From assembly GCF_009765825.1 (NCBI RefSeq), contig NZ_LMUR01000022.1:1-64000 (forward strand): DNA of 64,000 nt. Direction: 5' to 3'. The notes beneath the pieces were generated by a model. The model worked only from the letters and a program-made list of their open reading frames with translations. It did not search any database and was not told where the DNA came from. Source of the DNA: Granulicella sp. L60 (GTDB taxonomy: Bacteria; Acidobacteriota; Terriglobia; Terriglobales; Acidobacteriaceae). Shown piece after piece: positions 18,093-27,187 of the stretch (within the stretch, counting starts at the first letter, position 1; each line of letters begins with the position of its first letter). The translations under genes were made by a program, and so were the position numbers.

Positions 18093-18597
18093 TTTATCCC
18101 CCCTTCGTCACATCGTCTGTCAAAAATCAATCATATGCATAACGGTGATGGCCACTCGCAACTATTTCTGATGTCAACTTATCTACACCGCACAGCTTGC
18201 CAAATCACTCAAATATCTTATAGTTTTGCCTGCCATCTCTTGTCTCTCTGTTCAGCAAACAAGAGGCATTGATGAAGCAGATAGGATCTACTGTAATTCT
18301 GCCTCGAGCTCACTGGCCGGCAGCAAGTTATCGGCCCCCGAAAACCTGGTGCAGCGGAACCGTGAGCAGTATGATGAGTAGTAAGTGTGGGCCGAGTGAA
18401 TAGCGGCATTCTAGTAGCATAAGCGATCTAATATTGAAATAACCCAAAAGTGGTATGCCTGGTCAGGAATGACCGCCCTCTTGATACCGCACTTTGGTAC
18501 TTTGATAGAGCAGTGTTTCAGTGGCGATTTGCGTTCACCACGGTGAAAATGAAGTACAGCCAGCTGAGGCAATCGTGAAGAAAGAAGTGAATTCCAG
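18093..18597. other. Intergenic region upstream of FGE and diguanylate cyclase
   Basis: About 500 bases, AT-richer than the neighbours, between two divergent genes and therefore probably carrying both promoters. The short frames here have no coding character. AAAGTGGTAT (18447-18456) and ATACCGCACTTT (18484-18495) are near inverted repeats about 100 bases before the diguanylate cyclase start. Confidence 0.4.
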
Positions 18598-19902
18598 ATG
18601 CAGAGTACGTCAATCCACGAACTTGCGATCGGAGAGATAACGCGACTTTCAGGCAGAGGTGTCCAGCGACTAACGTTGGCCGAGCCTCTTGAGAGCAGCT
18701 TTGAGCGGTCAACTGCGGCTCAGCGTTCTTCGCGCCTCTGGATTGAAGGCCTCGTGGCGATAGGCCTCTTCAATATCTACGTCATTGTCGAATACTTCAT
18801 CCGAGGAGGAGACTCCTGGCTTGCGTTACAGATACGTCTGTGCATCATAACGCCGCTTGCCCTGCTGATTAATGCCAGCATGCGGTGGAATCCGAACAAG
18901 GTTTATCGCGAGACCAGCATCGCTCTCGTGAGCTGCCTTATCGGGCTGACACACCTATATCTTGAAAGTAATAAAAGTTCTGCCTCCTCTGCATACGCCC
19001 AGGTGGGTCTAATCGTCACTGTCATCTTCGTTAATGTCGTGATGCGGATTTACTTCACCTACGCGTTCATTGCATCCAGCGTGCTGTTGCTTGGCGAAAT
19101 CTTATTCATTCAGCATGATCACTTTCTCAACCCATCAGAGAAGCTGCTAGGGATTACGCTGGCCATCTGTGCCATTGCGATGACTTTGATCGCGAACCAC
19201 AGTATCGGACGCGAGGAGCGCATGGGCTATCTCATGCGTCTTCGCAGCGAGATACAGAGCAGCGAGCTATCCACGTTGAACATCGAACTGCAGAGGATCT
19301 CCAGCATCGACAGTTTAACCGGTATCGCCAATCGGCACGCCTACGAGCTGCAGTTCGCAAAACTCTGGCACGAAGCCGAAGAAGCAAGAACCTGTATATC
19401 TGCCATTGTTATCGACATCGACCACTTTAAAGCGGTCAACGACACCAGTGGGCATCTCTATGGCGATCGCGTGCTGGTGCGGGTTGCGTCGCTGTTGTTG
19501 CAGAGTCTGCGGTGCAAGGACGACTTTGCCGCGCGGTTTGGCGGAGAAGAGTTCATTGTCCTGTTGCCTGGAACGATGCAAGAGGGCGCCATGATTGTAG
19601 CCGAGCGAATCCGCAAGTTGGTGGAGGTTGCCGGATCGCCAGCGATGCAGGCCGAGGGCAGTCATCCTCGCCTCTCGACGGTTAGCTGCGGCGTGGCAAC
19701 ATGTTGGCCAGGCAGTGCAAACTGCCAGAACGATCTGGTTGGAGCAGCCGACAGAGCTCTCTATCAGGCGAAGGCCGGTGGACGTAATCGCGTATGTTGG
19801 GGTGAACCTTCAAGCGTCGCGCGAAAGCGGCCTATTGGCGAGAGACGATCCGGATGGCTTGTTACAAAAGGGGACGCATCCTCGCTGGCTAAAGCCGAAT
19901 AG
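18598..19902 (+). CDS. Membrane diguanylate cyclase, probably without product inhibition
   Basis: Protein of 434 aa. A cytosolic N-terminus of about 45 residues is followed by about six membrane helices (residues 48-205), with no periplasmic domain of any size. A C-terminal GGDEF domain begins at SSIDSLTGIANRHAYE. The catalytic motif GGEEF is intact. The residues at the inhibitory position five before it read CKDD rather than RxxD, with an R one residue earlier, so the canonical I-site arginine is displaced or lost. The likely product is cyclic di-GMP. The Shine-Dalgarno site is weak (AGAAGTG). The C-terminal tail is basic. Confidence 0.9.
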   Translation: MQSTSIHELAIGEITRLSGRGVQRLTLAEPLESSFERSTAAQRSSRLWIEGLVAIGLFNIYVIVEYFIRGGDSWLALQIRLCIITPLALLINASMRWNPNKVYRETSIALVSCLIGLTHLYLESNKSSASSAYAQVGLIVTVIFVNVVMRIYFTYAFIASSVLLLGEILFIQHDHFLNPSEKLLGITLAICAIAMTLIANHSIGREERMGYLMRLRSEIQSSELSTLNIELQRISSIDSLTGIANRHAYELQFAKLWHEAEEARTCISAIVIDIDHFKAVNDTSGHLYGDRVLVRVASLLLQSLRCKDDFAARFGGEEFIVLLPGTMQEGAMIVAERIRKLVEVAGSPAMQAEGSHPRLSTVSCGVATCWPGSANCQNDLVGAADRALYQAKAGGRNRVCWGEPSSVARKRPIGERRSGWLVTKGDASSLAKAE

Positions 19903-20005
19903 TTTTATTCGCGTCGAAATTACTCAAATTATTCCGATCACACTGCTCTTTGCTTCGATGTGAAGTGATCGGCGTGCCTCGCAGTTGACCACACCACCCG
20001 CGCTC

Positions 20006-21436
20006 TCATTTTCCGATGCAGAACTTGCTGAAGATCTGGTTCAGGATATCGTCGGTGGTGGTGGTGCCGGTGAGGGTGTCGAGGGAGCGGAGGGTTTCGT
20101 AGAGGTCGAGCAGGAGCATCTCGTGGGGGATGGATGCGGTGAGGGCTTGCTGGGCCTGGGCGAGGGAGCGCAGGGCGCCTGAGACGGCTTGCTGCTGGCG
20201 GAGGTTGGTGAGGAGCGCGGTCTCTGCGTTGGGTGTTGCTTGGGTGACCCGGGATAGGATGGCGCGGCGCAGTTCGGGGAGACCTTCTCCGGTGAGAGCA
20301 GAGGTCTCTATCGTGGTGCATGGCATCGGGTCTGGTGTGGTGCTTTGTATGGTTTCTTGCGTGGTGGTTCGTGGTTGGTTGGTGGTGAGATCGTGCTTAT
20401 TGCGGGCGATTAAGAGAGGGCGGCCGGTGAGGCTGGCGATGGTGGCGTTGTCTTCCGGGTGGAGGGGCACGGTGGCGTCGAGTACGAGGAGGACGACGTC
20501 GGCTTCGGCGATGGCCTCGCGGGATTTGGCGATACCGATCGATTCTGCCTCGTCGGTGGCTTGGCGGAGGCCTGCGGTGTCGACGAGTTCGACGGGGATG
20601 CCTTCGAGGGAGATGCGTTCGGTGACGAGGTCGCGGGTGGTGCCGGGAGTGGCGGTGACGATGGCGCGGTCGCGCTGGAGGAGGCGGTTGAAGAGGGAGG
20701 ATTTGCCGGCGTTGGGACGGCCTACGATGGCGAGGGTGAAGCCGTCGCGCACGATGCGTCCGTAGGCGAAGGTCTGTTCCAGCACCTGAAGGGGGGCTTC
20801 GACAGCCTGGATCTGTGTGGCGATCTGTGCGGTGGGCAGGAGGTCGATGTCGTCTTCGGCGAAGTCGATTCCGGCTTCGAGGGCGGCGATGAGGGCGATG
20901 AGCTGCTCTTTGATGGGGGTGATCTGGCGGGAGAGGGAGCCGCCGAGTTGCTGGGCCGCGATGCGGGCCTGGTGGAGGGTGCTGGACTCGATGAGGTCGT
21001 GGACGGCTTCGGCCTGGGTGAGGTCGAGACGTCCGGAGAGGAAGGCTCGCTGGGTGAACTCGCCGGGCTCGGCGAGGCGGGCACCGGCGGCGACGCATTG
21101 GCGGAGGAGGTGGTCGAGGAGGACGGGGGAGCCGTGGGCGGCGATCTCGACTACGTCCTCGGAGGTGTAGGAGTGGGGGGATTGGAACCAGGTGACGACG
21201 GCCTCGTCGAGGGTTTCGCCGTTGCTATCCAGAATGTGGGCGAAGCGGGCTTGGGCTGGGGCTAGCGGGTGGCGGAGTTTGAGGAGGGGTTCGGCGATGG
21301 TGCGGGCGGCTGGGCCGGAGAGCCGGACGATGCCGATGCCGCCGCGGCCGGGTGGGGTGGAGATGGCTACGATCGTGTCCTGATCGAGCGTTGGGGGCAT
21401 GGGCTGGTTCTGGTCTGAGCTGGTTGTCCTTGCCAA
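20006..21436 (-). CDS. mnmE: tRNA modification GTPase MnmE
   Basis: Protein of 476 aa. TTG start with a strong AGGAGGAG just upstream. The N-terminal formyl-THF-binding domain begins DTIVAISTPPGRGGIGIVRL. An inserted G domain has GRPNAGKSSLF (P loop), GTTRD, DTAGLR and NKHD. The C-terminal CIGK supplies the cysteine used in cmnm5U34 tRNA modification with MnmG. Family length is normal (about 450-480). It stands alone here, without rnpA, yidC or mnmG. The gene is very GC-rich, so long shadow frames run antisense to it. Confidence 0.97.
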   Translation of the reverse strand: MARTTSSDQNQPMPPTLDQDTIVAISTPPGRGGIGIVRLSGPAARTIAEPLLKLRHPLAPAQARFAHILDSNGETLDEAVVTWFQSPHSYTSEDVVEIAAHGSPVLLDHLLRQCVAAGARLAEPGEFTQRAFLSGRLDLTQAEAVHDLIESSTLHQARIAAQQLGGSLSRQITPIKEQLIALIAALEAGIDFAEDDIDLLPTAQIATQIQAVEAPLQVLEQTFAYGRIVRDGFTLAIVGRPNAGKSSLFNRLLQRDRAIVTATPGTTRDLVTERISLEGIPVELVDTAGLRQATDEAESIGIAKSREAIAEADVVLLVLDATVPLHPEDNATIASLTGRPLLIARNKHDLTTNQPRTTTQETIQSTTPDPMPCTTIETSALTGEGLPELRRAILSRVTQATPNAETALLTNLRQQQAVSGALRSLAQAQQALTASIPHEMLLLDLYETLRSLDTLTGTTTTDDILNQIFSKFCIGK

Positions 21437-21959
21437 TGCTCCTCCTCTTTCCGCCGTAGGGTTACCCTCCGCCTGGGGGGTGGGTAGGGCTAAGTGTCCT
21501 CTTTTCCTTCGCTTAGCATGTTTGGCCGCTGTAAATATTTCATTTCAGGTGGCTTATAGGTAAATATTTGTTTCTAAACGAGTTAAATTCTGAGCGAAAA
21601 TTTCTGGCGAAAGTTTAATGCTCTATGTCCAGTATAGGGGTTGGGGGATAACTAGTACGCATGGTGTATGTCTTTGTTTTGTATAGAGTTGCGCCGGGTC
21701 GAGGGTTGACAGGCTTGGTTTTAAGAAACCGACAAGTGCAAAGGCAACAGCAGATCCCTTCGGGATGACAAACTAGAGGACAATCAGCAGCAAGTGCAAC
21801 TGCAACGACAACGACAGATCCCCTTGCGGGATGACAACAAAAGGACAGACAACGGCAACGGCGGCGAGGTTCGAGTGTTTATTTTGGTGGGCTTAGGCTG
21901 GAAGTGGATACTCTGAGCATCAGACGTAAGGAGAACTTTAGAAAGAGGAAGATGCTCCT
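21437..21959. other. Long intergenic region with short repeats
   Basis: No credible ORF. GTAAATATTT occurs twice as a direct repeat (21531-21540 and 21560-21569), 29 bases apart, on the mnmE promoter side. Further right lie two copies of the CAGATCCC...GGGATGACA repeat, listed separately. The centre is AT-rich, unlike the flanks. Confidence 0.5.
21751..21839. repeat. Tandem pair of short dispersed repeats (CAGATCCC-GGGATGACA type)
   Basis: CAGATCCCTTCGGGATGACA at 21751-21770 and a related copy at 21815-21837 are separated by CAA/ACGACA-rich sequence. Each contains a small hairpin, ATCCC/GGGAT. The same unit occurs twice at 57261-57283 and 57345-57370, again as a pair, so this is a repeat family. 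Confidence 0.75.
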
Positions 21960-22157
21960 ATGCTTACGCCTACGCTGATTAGTGTCGTGGTTACGTTGAT
22001 TGTGATTGGTTTGCTGCTGTATTTGATCGGGTTGATCCCGATGGATGGGACGATCAAACAGATCATCCGCATTGTGGTGATTATTGCGGTGATCGTCTGG
22101 CTGCTGCAAACGTTTGGGCTTCTGGGGTCGCTTGGGCTGCACTTTCCTGCTCATTGA
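21960..22157 (+). CDS. Small membrane protein (Thivi_2564-like), 65 aa
   Basis: Two membrane helices (LISVVVTLIVIGLLLYLIGL and IIRIVVIIAVIVWLLQTF) are joined by a short conserved-looking turn with PMDGTIKQ. AGAGGAAG lies about eight bases before the ATG. The arrangement matches the small Thivi_2564-type family found in many bacteria, whose function is unknown. It is convergent with trxC. Confidence 0.8.
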   Translation: MLTPTLISVVVTLIVIGLLLYLIGLIPMDGTIKQIIRIVVIIAVIVWLLQTFGLLGSLGLHFPAH

Positions 22158-22254
22158 CGCAGGCTCGTTCAGCACTAGCCTCGTTTAGCGCTGCTCAATG
22201 CCAACTTTGCTTCATTGCTTGCTTGTTTTATGTCTGCTCGTTGGTGCTTGTAGG

Positions 22255-22698
22255 TTAGGCGGCGGAGCTGGCAGCCGATCTTAGCCAGTTTTCCATGACG
22301 TCGTGGCCGACGACTCCGGCTTGCTGGCTGACGAGCTTGCCGGAGTGGAAGACGGCGAAGTTGGGGATGCCGCGCACGTTGTAGCGGGCGGCGAGCTGCT
22401 GATGTTTATCGGTGTCGACCTTGAGGACGAGGGCGCGGCCAGCCATGTCTGTGGCGGTGCGGGCGACTTCGGGTGCGGCGGCTCGGCAGGGACCGCACCA
22501 CTCGGCCCAGAAGTCGACGAGGACGGGAACGCGCGAGGTCTGGATGATCTCGTCGAAGAGCTGGGTGTCGACCTGAAGGGGCTGGCTGAGGGGTGGCAGG
22601 GGATTCTTGCATGCGCCGCACTTGCCAGTGTCGGCGAGGTGATTGGCAGTGATGCGGTTCTTCTGGCCACAGCTCTTGCAGGTTGTGATGGTGGGCAT
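22255..22698 (-). CDS. trxC: Thioredoxin 2 with N-terminal zinc finger
   Basis: Protein of 147 aa. The N-terminus carries two CxxC pairs (CKSCGQ and CGACKN) that bind zinc in Trx2. The thioredoxin fold follows with the redox motif WAEWCGPCRAAAPE and the cis-proline region VRGIPNF. It reduces disulfides in the cytoplasm; in the family the zinc finger tunes redox potential under oxidative stress. A palindromic repeat element fills the gap between it and the upstream gene. Confidence 0.95.
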   Translation of the reverse strand: MPTITTCKSCGQKNRITANHLADTGKCGACKNPLPPLSQPLQVDTQLFDEIIQTSRVPVLVDFWAEWCGPCRAAAPEVARTATDMAGRALVLKVDTDKHQQLAARYNVRGIPNFAVFHSGKLVSQQAGVVGHDVMENWLRSAASSAA

Positions 22699-22734
22699 GT
22701 GCGTCCTCTTAGAAGATTGGATGCTTGGGGTTGC

Positions 22735-22936
22735 TAAAAGATTTTGTCCTGCCGGACGGGCCGCCTGCTCGGCGGGAGCTCACTTCGTGACTTTTGTACC
22801 GGTCGGGGTGGGGCTAACTTCTTGGGGCCTCGCGTTGCTCGGCTTCGGATTCCGACCAGCGGGAGGACCCTTGCCGCTTGTCGCTGCGTGACAAGGTATA
22901 CGCGTCACGAAGTGACCTCCCGCTGAGTAAGCGGTT
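22735..22936. repeat. Palindromic dispersed element, copy A (right end truncated)
   Basis: Starts AAAAGATTTTGTCCTGCCGG and continues through CTCACTTCGTGAC, a variable centre, CCGACCAGCGGGAGG and TCACGAAGTGACCTCCCGCT. The two halves are inverted relative to each other. The outer right arm is missing and the element runs directly into the stop codon of the 22938-23714 gene. See copies B-E. Confidence 0.85.
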
Positions 22937-22937
22937 T

Positions 22938-23714
22938 TTAAGCGCGTCGGCGGTAGCGGATGGCGAACTCGTAGGTGGGGTTCGGCGGGAAGAGCCGGGC
23001 TACGAGGCGCAGGCGGTCGGCGAGGGCGAGCGGGGCGAGGAGCGGGTACTCGCGCTCGCGCAACTCGGAGTAGTCGAAGTCGACTGAGAGCGATAGCTGA
23101 TAGATAGCGACGGCGTCGGAGAAGGCGGATTCTAGGAAGTTGTTCTTGGCCTTCTCGTCGATGGGCGGCTTGCCGTCGAGGATGGGACTCTTCTGGCTGG
23201 GCGCGAGGGCGAGGTTGCGGCTCTCCCATGCGTCCTGGCTGGTCTCGCCGCGGATGTCGGCGACGGCCTGGGCCCAGACGAGTTCGTTGAAGGCCTCGGG
23301 TACGCCGATGGCGTCGACGAAGGCGTGGCCTACGTTGATGAAGAACTCGAATGCGAGGGCGAAGCGGTCGCCGAGGAGGCGGGTGGAGATGAAGACGCCT
23401 TCGGTGGTGTCGAGGGTGACGTTGCGATGGCAGATGGCCTGGTCGCCGAGCTCGGGGGTGTAGGCGGCTGAGACGAGCGTGGCCTCGCTACCGCGACGGT
23501 CGTTGAGGGCGAGCGGGACGAAGTAGTAGGTCTTGCGTGTGAGCGCGGTTGCGATGGCGATGGGGACGGCCTGGACCATGCGCTCGAGGTCTTTGTCTTC
23601 GAGGTTGTTATCGCCGAAGGCAGCGTAGCGAATGCCGTTGGAGGCGATACGCACGCGGGTTTCGCGGATGATCTGCTCCGCTTGAATCAAGTCGTTCTGA
23701 ACACCTTCTGCCAT
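22938..23714 (-). CDS. Conserved hypothetical protein, 258 aa
   Basis: The ATG at 23714 (MAEGVQNDLIQ) is chosen because longer versions would overlap the divergent neighbour. It is soluble with no membrane helix or signal. Alternating alpha/beta sequence is visible: NGIRYAAFGDNNLEDKD, KTYYFVPLALNDRRG, then an acidic middle and a basic C-terminal RYRRRA. I do not recognise the family. Its start is only about 20 bases from the start of a divergent membrane-protein gene, so the promoters must overlap the neighbours' coding sequence. Confidence 0.75.
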   Translation of the reverse strand: MAEGVQNDLIQAEQIIRETRVRIASNGIRYAAFGDNNLEDKDLERMVQAVPIAIATALTRKTYYFVPLALNDRRGSEATLVSAAYTPELGDQAICHRNVTLDTTEGVFISTRLLGDRFALAFEFFINVGHAFVDAIGVPEAFNELVWAQAVADIRGETSQDAWESRNLALAPSQKSPILDGKPPIDEKAKNNFLESAFSDAVAIYQLSLSVDFDYSELREREYPLLAPLALADRLRLVARLFPPNPTYEFAIRYRRRA

Positions 23715-23734
23715 AAAGCAGTATTCTACTTGGT

Positions 23735-24052
23735 ATGGCGCATGCATCACAGAACGGATCTTCGACGACTCCCCGGACGTTTGGAGGGGGCTACCTGTTT
23801 GGCGTTCCACTGGGGGATCTGGGCTGGTTTACGAGTCTGCTGATGAGCTTTGCGCTGGGGTTTGCGGCGTTCTTTGCGGCAACGTTCTGCGCGATTGTGG
23901 GCGGTCTGTTTTACAGCACGGCGACACACCATACGATCGACTTTGCGTTGACGTACAAGCGGGTGGGACTGCCGGTAGGCGTGTTTGTGCTGATGGTGAC
24001 GCTCGGGTATCTGGGCCGGCTGTGGGTTCGGCGGCAGATGCGTCGCAGCTAG
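23735..24052 (+). CDS. Hypothetical two-helix membrane protein, 105 aa
   Basis: A polar, glycine-rich N-terminus is followed by a long helix (LLMSFALGFAAFFAATFCAI), a loop with YSTATHHTIDF, a second helix (GLPVGVFVLMVTLGYLG) and a basic end (RRQMRRS), which puts the C-terminus in the cytoplasm. The family is unknown. It is divergent from the 258-aa hypothetical gene and upstream of the M28 peptidase. Confidence 0.7.
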   Translation: MAHASQNGSSTTPRTFGGGYLFGVPLGDLGWFTSLLMSFALGFAAFFAATFCAIVGGLFYSTATHHTIDFALTYKRVGLPVGVFVLMVTLGYLGRLWVRRQMRRS

Positions 24053-24176
24053 TCGGGACCGGGGTTCGATTCAATTCCTCTTGCGAAGGTGTTCGCAGCA
24101 GAAGTGCGTTTGGTGATATCTGCTATTCTGCGCACTCAACACCATTTCATAAAAATTTGTTGGAGGCCTACCGAAT

Positions 24177-25946
24177 ATGTCATTCGTTCGCGTCTTTGCA
24201 CGTTGGGGCTGCTTTACTGCAGCTGTCGCCAGTCTTGCCGTTCCTGCTTACGGCGCAGATAAGAAGCCGAAAGAGATGGTGGCTGCGGAGACGCCTTCGT
24301 ACTATGGGCCGCAGCCGGCGACGGAGAGTCTTGACCTGACGATGTATGCGCGGATTCGCGAGGAGGGTCTGAAGCACTCGCATGTGATGGAGTTTGCGGG
24401 AGCGCTGGCGGATGGAATTGGGCCGCGGCTGACGGGGTCGCCGAATATGGCGAAGGCGAATGCGTGGACGCGGGATACGCTGACGAAGATCGGGCTGGAG
24501 AATGCGCACCTGGAGGATTGGGGCGAGTTTGGGATGGGGTGGCAGCAGATCAATACGTGGGTCCGGATGGTGTCGCCGGACCCGGAGCCGCTGTGGGCGC
24601 AGGCTGCGCCGTGGTCGCCGGCTACGAATGGGCCGGTATCGGGCGAGGCGGTGTATCTCGATCTGAAGGATGCGAAGGATCTGGAGCAGTACAAGGGCAA
24701 GCTGGCGGGAAAGATTGTGTTGCTGGGTGCGATGCGGGCTACGCCGGATCTGACGGAGCCGCTGTTCCATCGGTATACGACGGAGGAGCTGGCGGAGATG
24801 GAGACATATCCTGCGCCGCGGGTGGGTGCTCCGGATATTGCGCAGTTGATGGCGGAGCGGGCGCGGCTGACGGCGCTGCGTGCGGCTGCGTTAAAGATGA
24901 TGACGGACGAACATGTGGCCGCGATCATTACGCCGACGCGCGATGGCGGAAAAGGTGGCGGGACGGGAATCATCTTTGACGATAACGGAGCGAATCTGGT
25001 GCGGGGCGCGCAGGAGAAGGCGACTGCGGTCACAATTCCGAATGCGGTGATGATGATCGAGCACTACAACCGACTGGCGAGGCTGCTGGAGAATCATGTG
25101 CCGGTGACGCTGGAGGTGAACATCGAGACGAAGTTCACGGGCGATCATGAGCATGGGTTCGATACGGTGGCGGAGATTCCGGGGAATGATCCGAAGCTGA
25201 AGGACCAGGTGGTGATGGTGGGCGGACATCTGGATAGCTGGATCTCGGGCACAGGCGCGACCGATAACGGTGCGGGTTCGATTGTGGCGATGGAGGCGGT
25301 GCGGATTCTGAAGGCGTTGGGCGTGAAGCCGAAGCGGACGATCCGGATTGCGCTGTGGTCCGGCGAAGAGGAGGGGCTATACGGCTCGCTGGGATATGTG
25401 AAGCAGCACTTCGGAACGTTTGCGGAGCCGGAGCATCCGCAGCCTGCGGGGACGCCGAGCTTTATGCGGGAGCACGGAAAGCTGACTACGACCAAGGAGT
25501 GGGAGACGCTGGACGCTTACTACAATCTCGACAACGGGACGGGTAAAGTTCGCGGCGTTTATACGCAGGAGAACTGGGCGATTGCGCCGATCTTCAAGCA
25601 GTGGATTGCGCCGCTGGCGGATCTTGGCGTGACAACGATCTCGTACCGGAATACGGGCGGGACGGATCACCTGGCGTTCGATGCGGTAGGGCTGCCGGGG
25701 TTCCAGTACATTCAGGACCCGATGGACTATGAGACGCGGACGCATCACTCGGACATGGATACGTACGACCGGCTGCATCCGCTCGACCTCGAGCAGGCTG
25801 CGGTGGTGGAGGCGATCTTTCTCTACAACACAAGCGAGCGCGAGGCGATGATGCCACGCAAGCCGTTCCCGCACCCTGAGCTGGAGAAGCAGATGACCGC
25901 GCCGATTCGGGGGATCTATCCGAATGCTGTAACGACCGAGAAGTAG
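24177..25946 (+). CDS. Secreted M28-family zinc metallopeptidase (carboxypeptidase Q-like)
   Basis: Protein of 589 aa with a signal peptide (FARWGCFTAAVASLAVPAYGA). TTGGAGG lies upstream of the ATG. A PA-like insert is followed by the M28 catalytic domain. The co-catalytic zinc ligands and catalytic acids are visible in GGHLDSWISGTGATDNGAG, WSGEEEGLYGS and THHSDMDTYDRL. It is probably a periplasmic or secreted aminopeptidase/carboxypeptidase for peptide scavenging. It is followed by its own terminator. Confidence 0.93.
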   Translation: MSFVRVFARWGCFTAAVASLAVPAYGADKKPKEMVAAETPSYYGPQPATESLDLTMYARIREEGLKHSHVMEFAGALADGIGPRLTGSPNMAKANAWTRDTLTKIGLENAHLEDWGEFGMGWQQINTWVRMVSPDPEPLWAQAAPWSPATNGPVSGEAVYLDLKDAKDLEQYKGKLAGKIVLLGAMRATPDLTEPLFHRYTTEELAEMETYPAPRVGAPDIAQLMAERARLTALRAAALKMMTDEHVAAIITPTRDGGKGGGTGIIFDDNGANLVRGAQEKATAVTIPNAVMMIEHYNRLARLLENHVPVTLEVNIETKFTGDHEHGFDTVAEIPGNDPKLKDQVVMVGGHLDSWISGTGATDNGAGSIVAMEAVRILKALGVKPKRTIRIALWSGEEEGLYGSLGYVKQHFGTFAEPEHPQPAGTPSFMREHGKLTTTKEWETLDAYYNLDNGTGKVRGVYTQENWAIAPIFKQWIAPLADLGVTTISYRNTGGTDHLAFDAVGLPGFQYIQDPMDYETRTHHSDMDTYDRLHPLDLEQAAVVEAIFLYNTSEREAMMPRKPFPHPELEKQMTAPIRGIYPNAVTTEK

Positions 25947-25971
25947 GCGTTCGCTTCAGTTGTTTTTGCGG

Positions 25972-26004
25972 GCCACCCTCCTATCTCAGGAGGGTGGCTT
26001 TTTT
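25972..26004 (+). terminator. Intrinsic terminator after M28 peptidase
   Basis: GCCACCCTCCT (25972-25982) pairs with AGGAGGGTGGC (25988-25998) across a five-base loop and is followed by six T. It lies 25 bases after the peptidase stop. Confidence 0.92.
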
Positions 26005-26117
26005 GTGAATGTGGAGGGTTGCGTTGCGATGAAACTATCCTGCGTGACGGACATCAAGGTATTGCAGGACGTAACATCGAGAGATTACGGCGACAGTCGC
26101 CAGATGAGGTTCGCACG

Positions 26118-27161
26118 ATGCAGATTGGGATTGATAGCTTTGCAGCACTGGTTCCAGACCCGATCACGGGTGTGACGGTGAGCGCGGAGGAGCGGATGGG
26201 CCATCTGCTGGAGGAGATCGCGCTGGCGGACGAGGTTGGTCTGGATGTGTTTGGACTGGGGGAGCATCATCGGGAGGAGTATCTCGACTCGGCGCCTGCG
26301 GTGATTCTGGGTGCGGCGGCGGCGCGGACCAAGCGCATACGGCTGACCAGCGCGGTGACGGTGTTGAGCGCGGCCGATCCGGTGCGGGTGTTTCAGAACT
26401 TCGCTACGCTGGATCTTCTATCGCACGGACGCGCGGAGATGGTGGTGGGGCGCGGATCGTTCATTGAGTCGTTTCCGCTGTTTGGGCTGAAGCTGGAAGA
26501 CTACGATTCGCTATTTGTGGAGAAGCTGGATCTGCTGCTGGAGCTTCGCGAGAGTACGCATGTGAACTGGTCTGGAAAGCATCGCGCGGCGTTGACGGGG
26601 CAGGGTGTGTATCCGCGACCGTTACAAAACCCGATACCGATCTGGCTGGGTGTAGGTGGAACGCCGGAGTCGTTTGCGCGTGCGGGTGCGCTGGGGCTGC
26701 CGTTGATGGTGGCGATCATCGGTGGGGAGCCGCATCGCTTTCGTCCGCTGATCGATCTGTACCGAGAGGCGGGACACAGGGCGGGTCATCCAGCGGAGAC
26801 GCTGAAGGTGGGGATTCATGCGTTGGGTTATGTCGCGAATACGGATCAGGAAGCCTCGGATGATTTCTTTCCGGGATATGCGGAGGCGTTTACGAAGATC
26901 GGGAGAGAGCGGGGATGGCCTCCCGTGACGCGTGCGCAGTTCGAGGCTCTGCGGCGGCCGACGGGTGCGCTGTTTGTGAGCGATGCCGAGACGGTGGTGG
27001 AGAAGGTGCTGCGTTTGAACGAGTCGCTTGGTGGTGTGGCGCGGCTGAGTTTTCAGATGAGTGTGGCGGCGCTGCCGCACGCGAAGCTGATGCGGGCGAT
27101 TGAGCTGCTGGGAACGAAGGTTGCTCCGCTGGTGCGGAAGAGTCTGCCGGAGTTGTCGTAG
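26118..27161 (+). CDS. LLM-class flavin-dependent oxidoreductase
   Basis: Protein of 347 aa starting at ATG 26118 (MQIGIDSFAALVPDP) with GAGG ten bases upstream; the frame is open further back without protein-like sequence. It has the bacterial-luciferase-like TIM barrel: GLDVFGLGEHHREEY, ARTKRIRLTSAVTVLS, HGRAEMVVGRGSF. It probably uses FMN (or F420) with NAD(P)H; the substrate cannot be deduced. The next gene is a small membrane protein 26 bases on, so they may be co-transcribed. Confidence 0.9.
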   Translation: MQIGIDSFAALVPDPITGVTVSAEERMGHLLEEIALADEVGLDVFGLGEHHREEYLDSAPAVILGAAAARTKRIRLTSAVTVLSAADPVRVFQNFATLDLLSHGRAEMVVGRGSFIESFPLFGLKLEDYDSLFVEKLDLLLELRESTHVNWSGKHRAALTGQGVYPRPLQNPIPIWLGVGGTPESFARAGALGLPLMVAIIGGEPHRFRPLIDLYREAGHRAGHPAETLKVGIHALGYVANTDQEASDDFFPGYAEAFTKIGRERGWPPVTRAQFEALRRPTGALFVSDAETVVEKVLRLNESLGGVARLSFQMSVAALPHAKLMRAIELLGTKVAPLVRKSLPELS

Positions 27162-27187
27162 AGTTGCGTGTAAGGAGATGACTGGCT

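Noticed and set aside
18081..18272. Short plus-strand frame between FGE and the diguanylate cyclase
   Set aside because: No ribosome-binding site, no protein-like composition, and it overlaps the FGE start.
20459..21265. Long plus-strand frame opposite mnmE
   Set aside because: Extremely Gly/Glu/Asp/Val-rich antisense translation of a recognised gene.
21437..21750. rRNA, tmRNA or other structured RNA in the mnmE intergenic region
   Set aside because: No conserved stem pattern could be recognised by eye; AT-rich sequence only.
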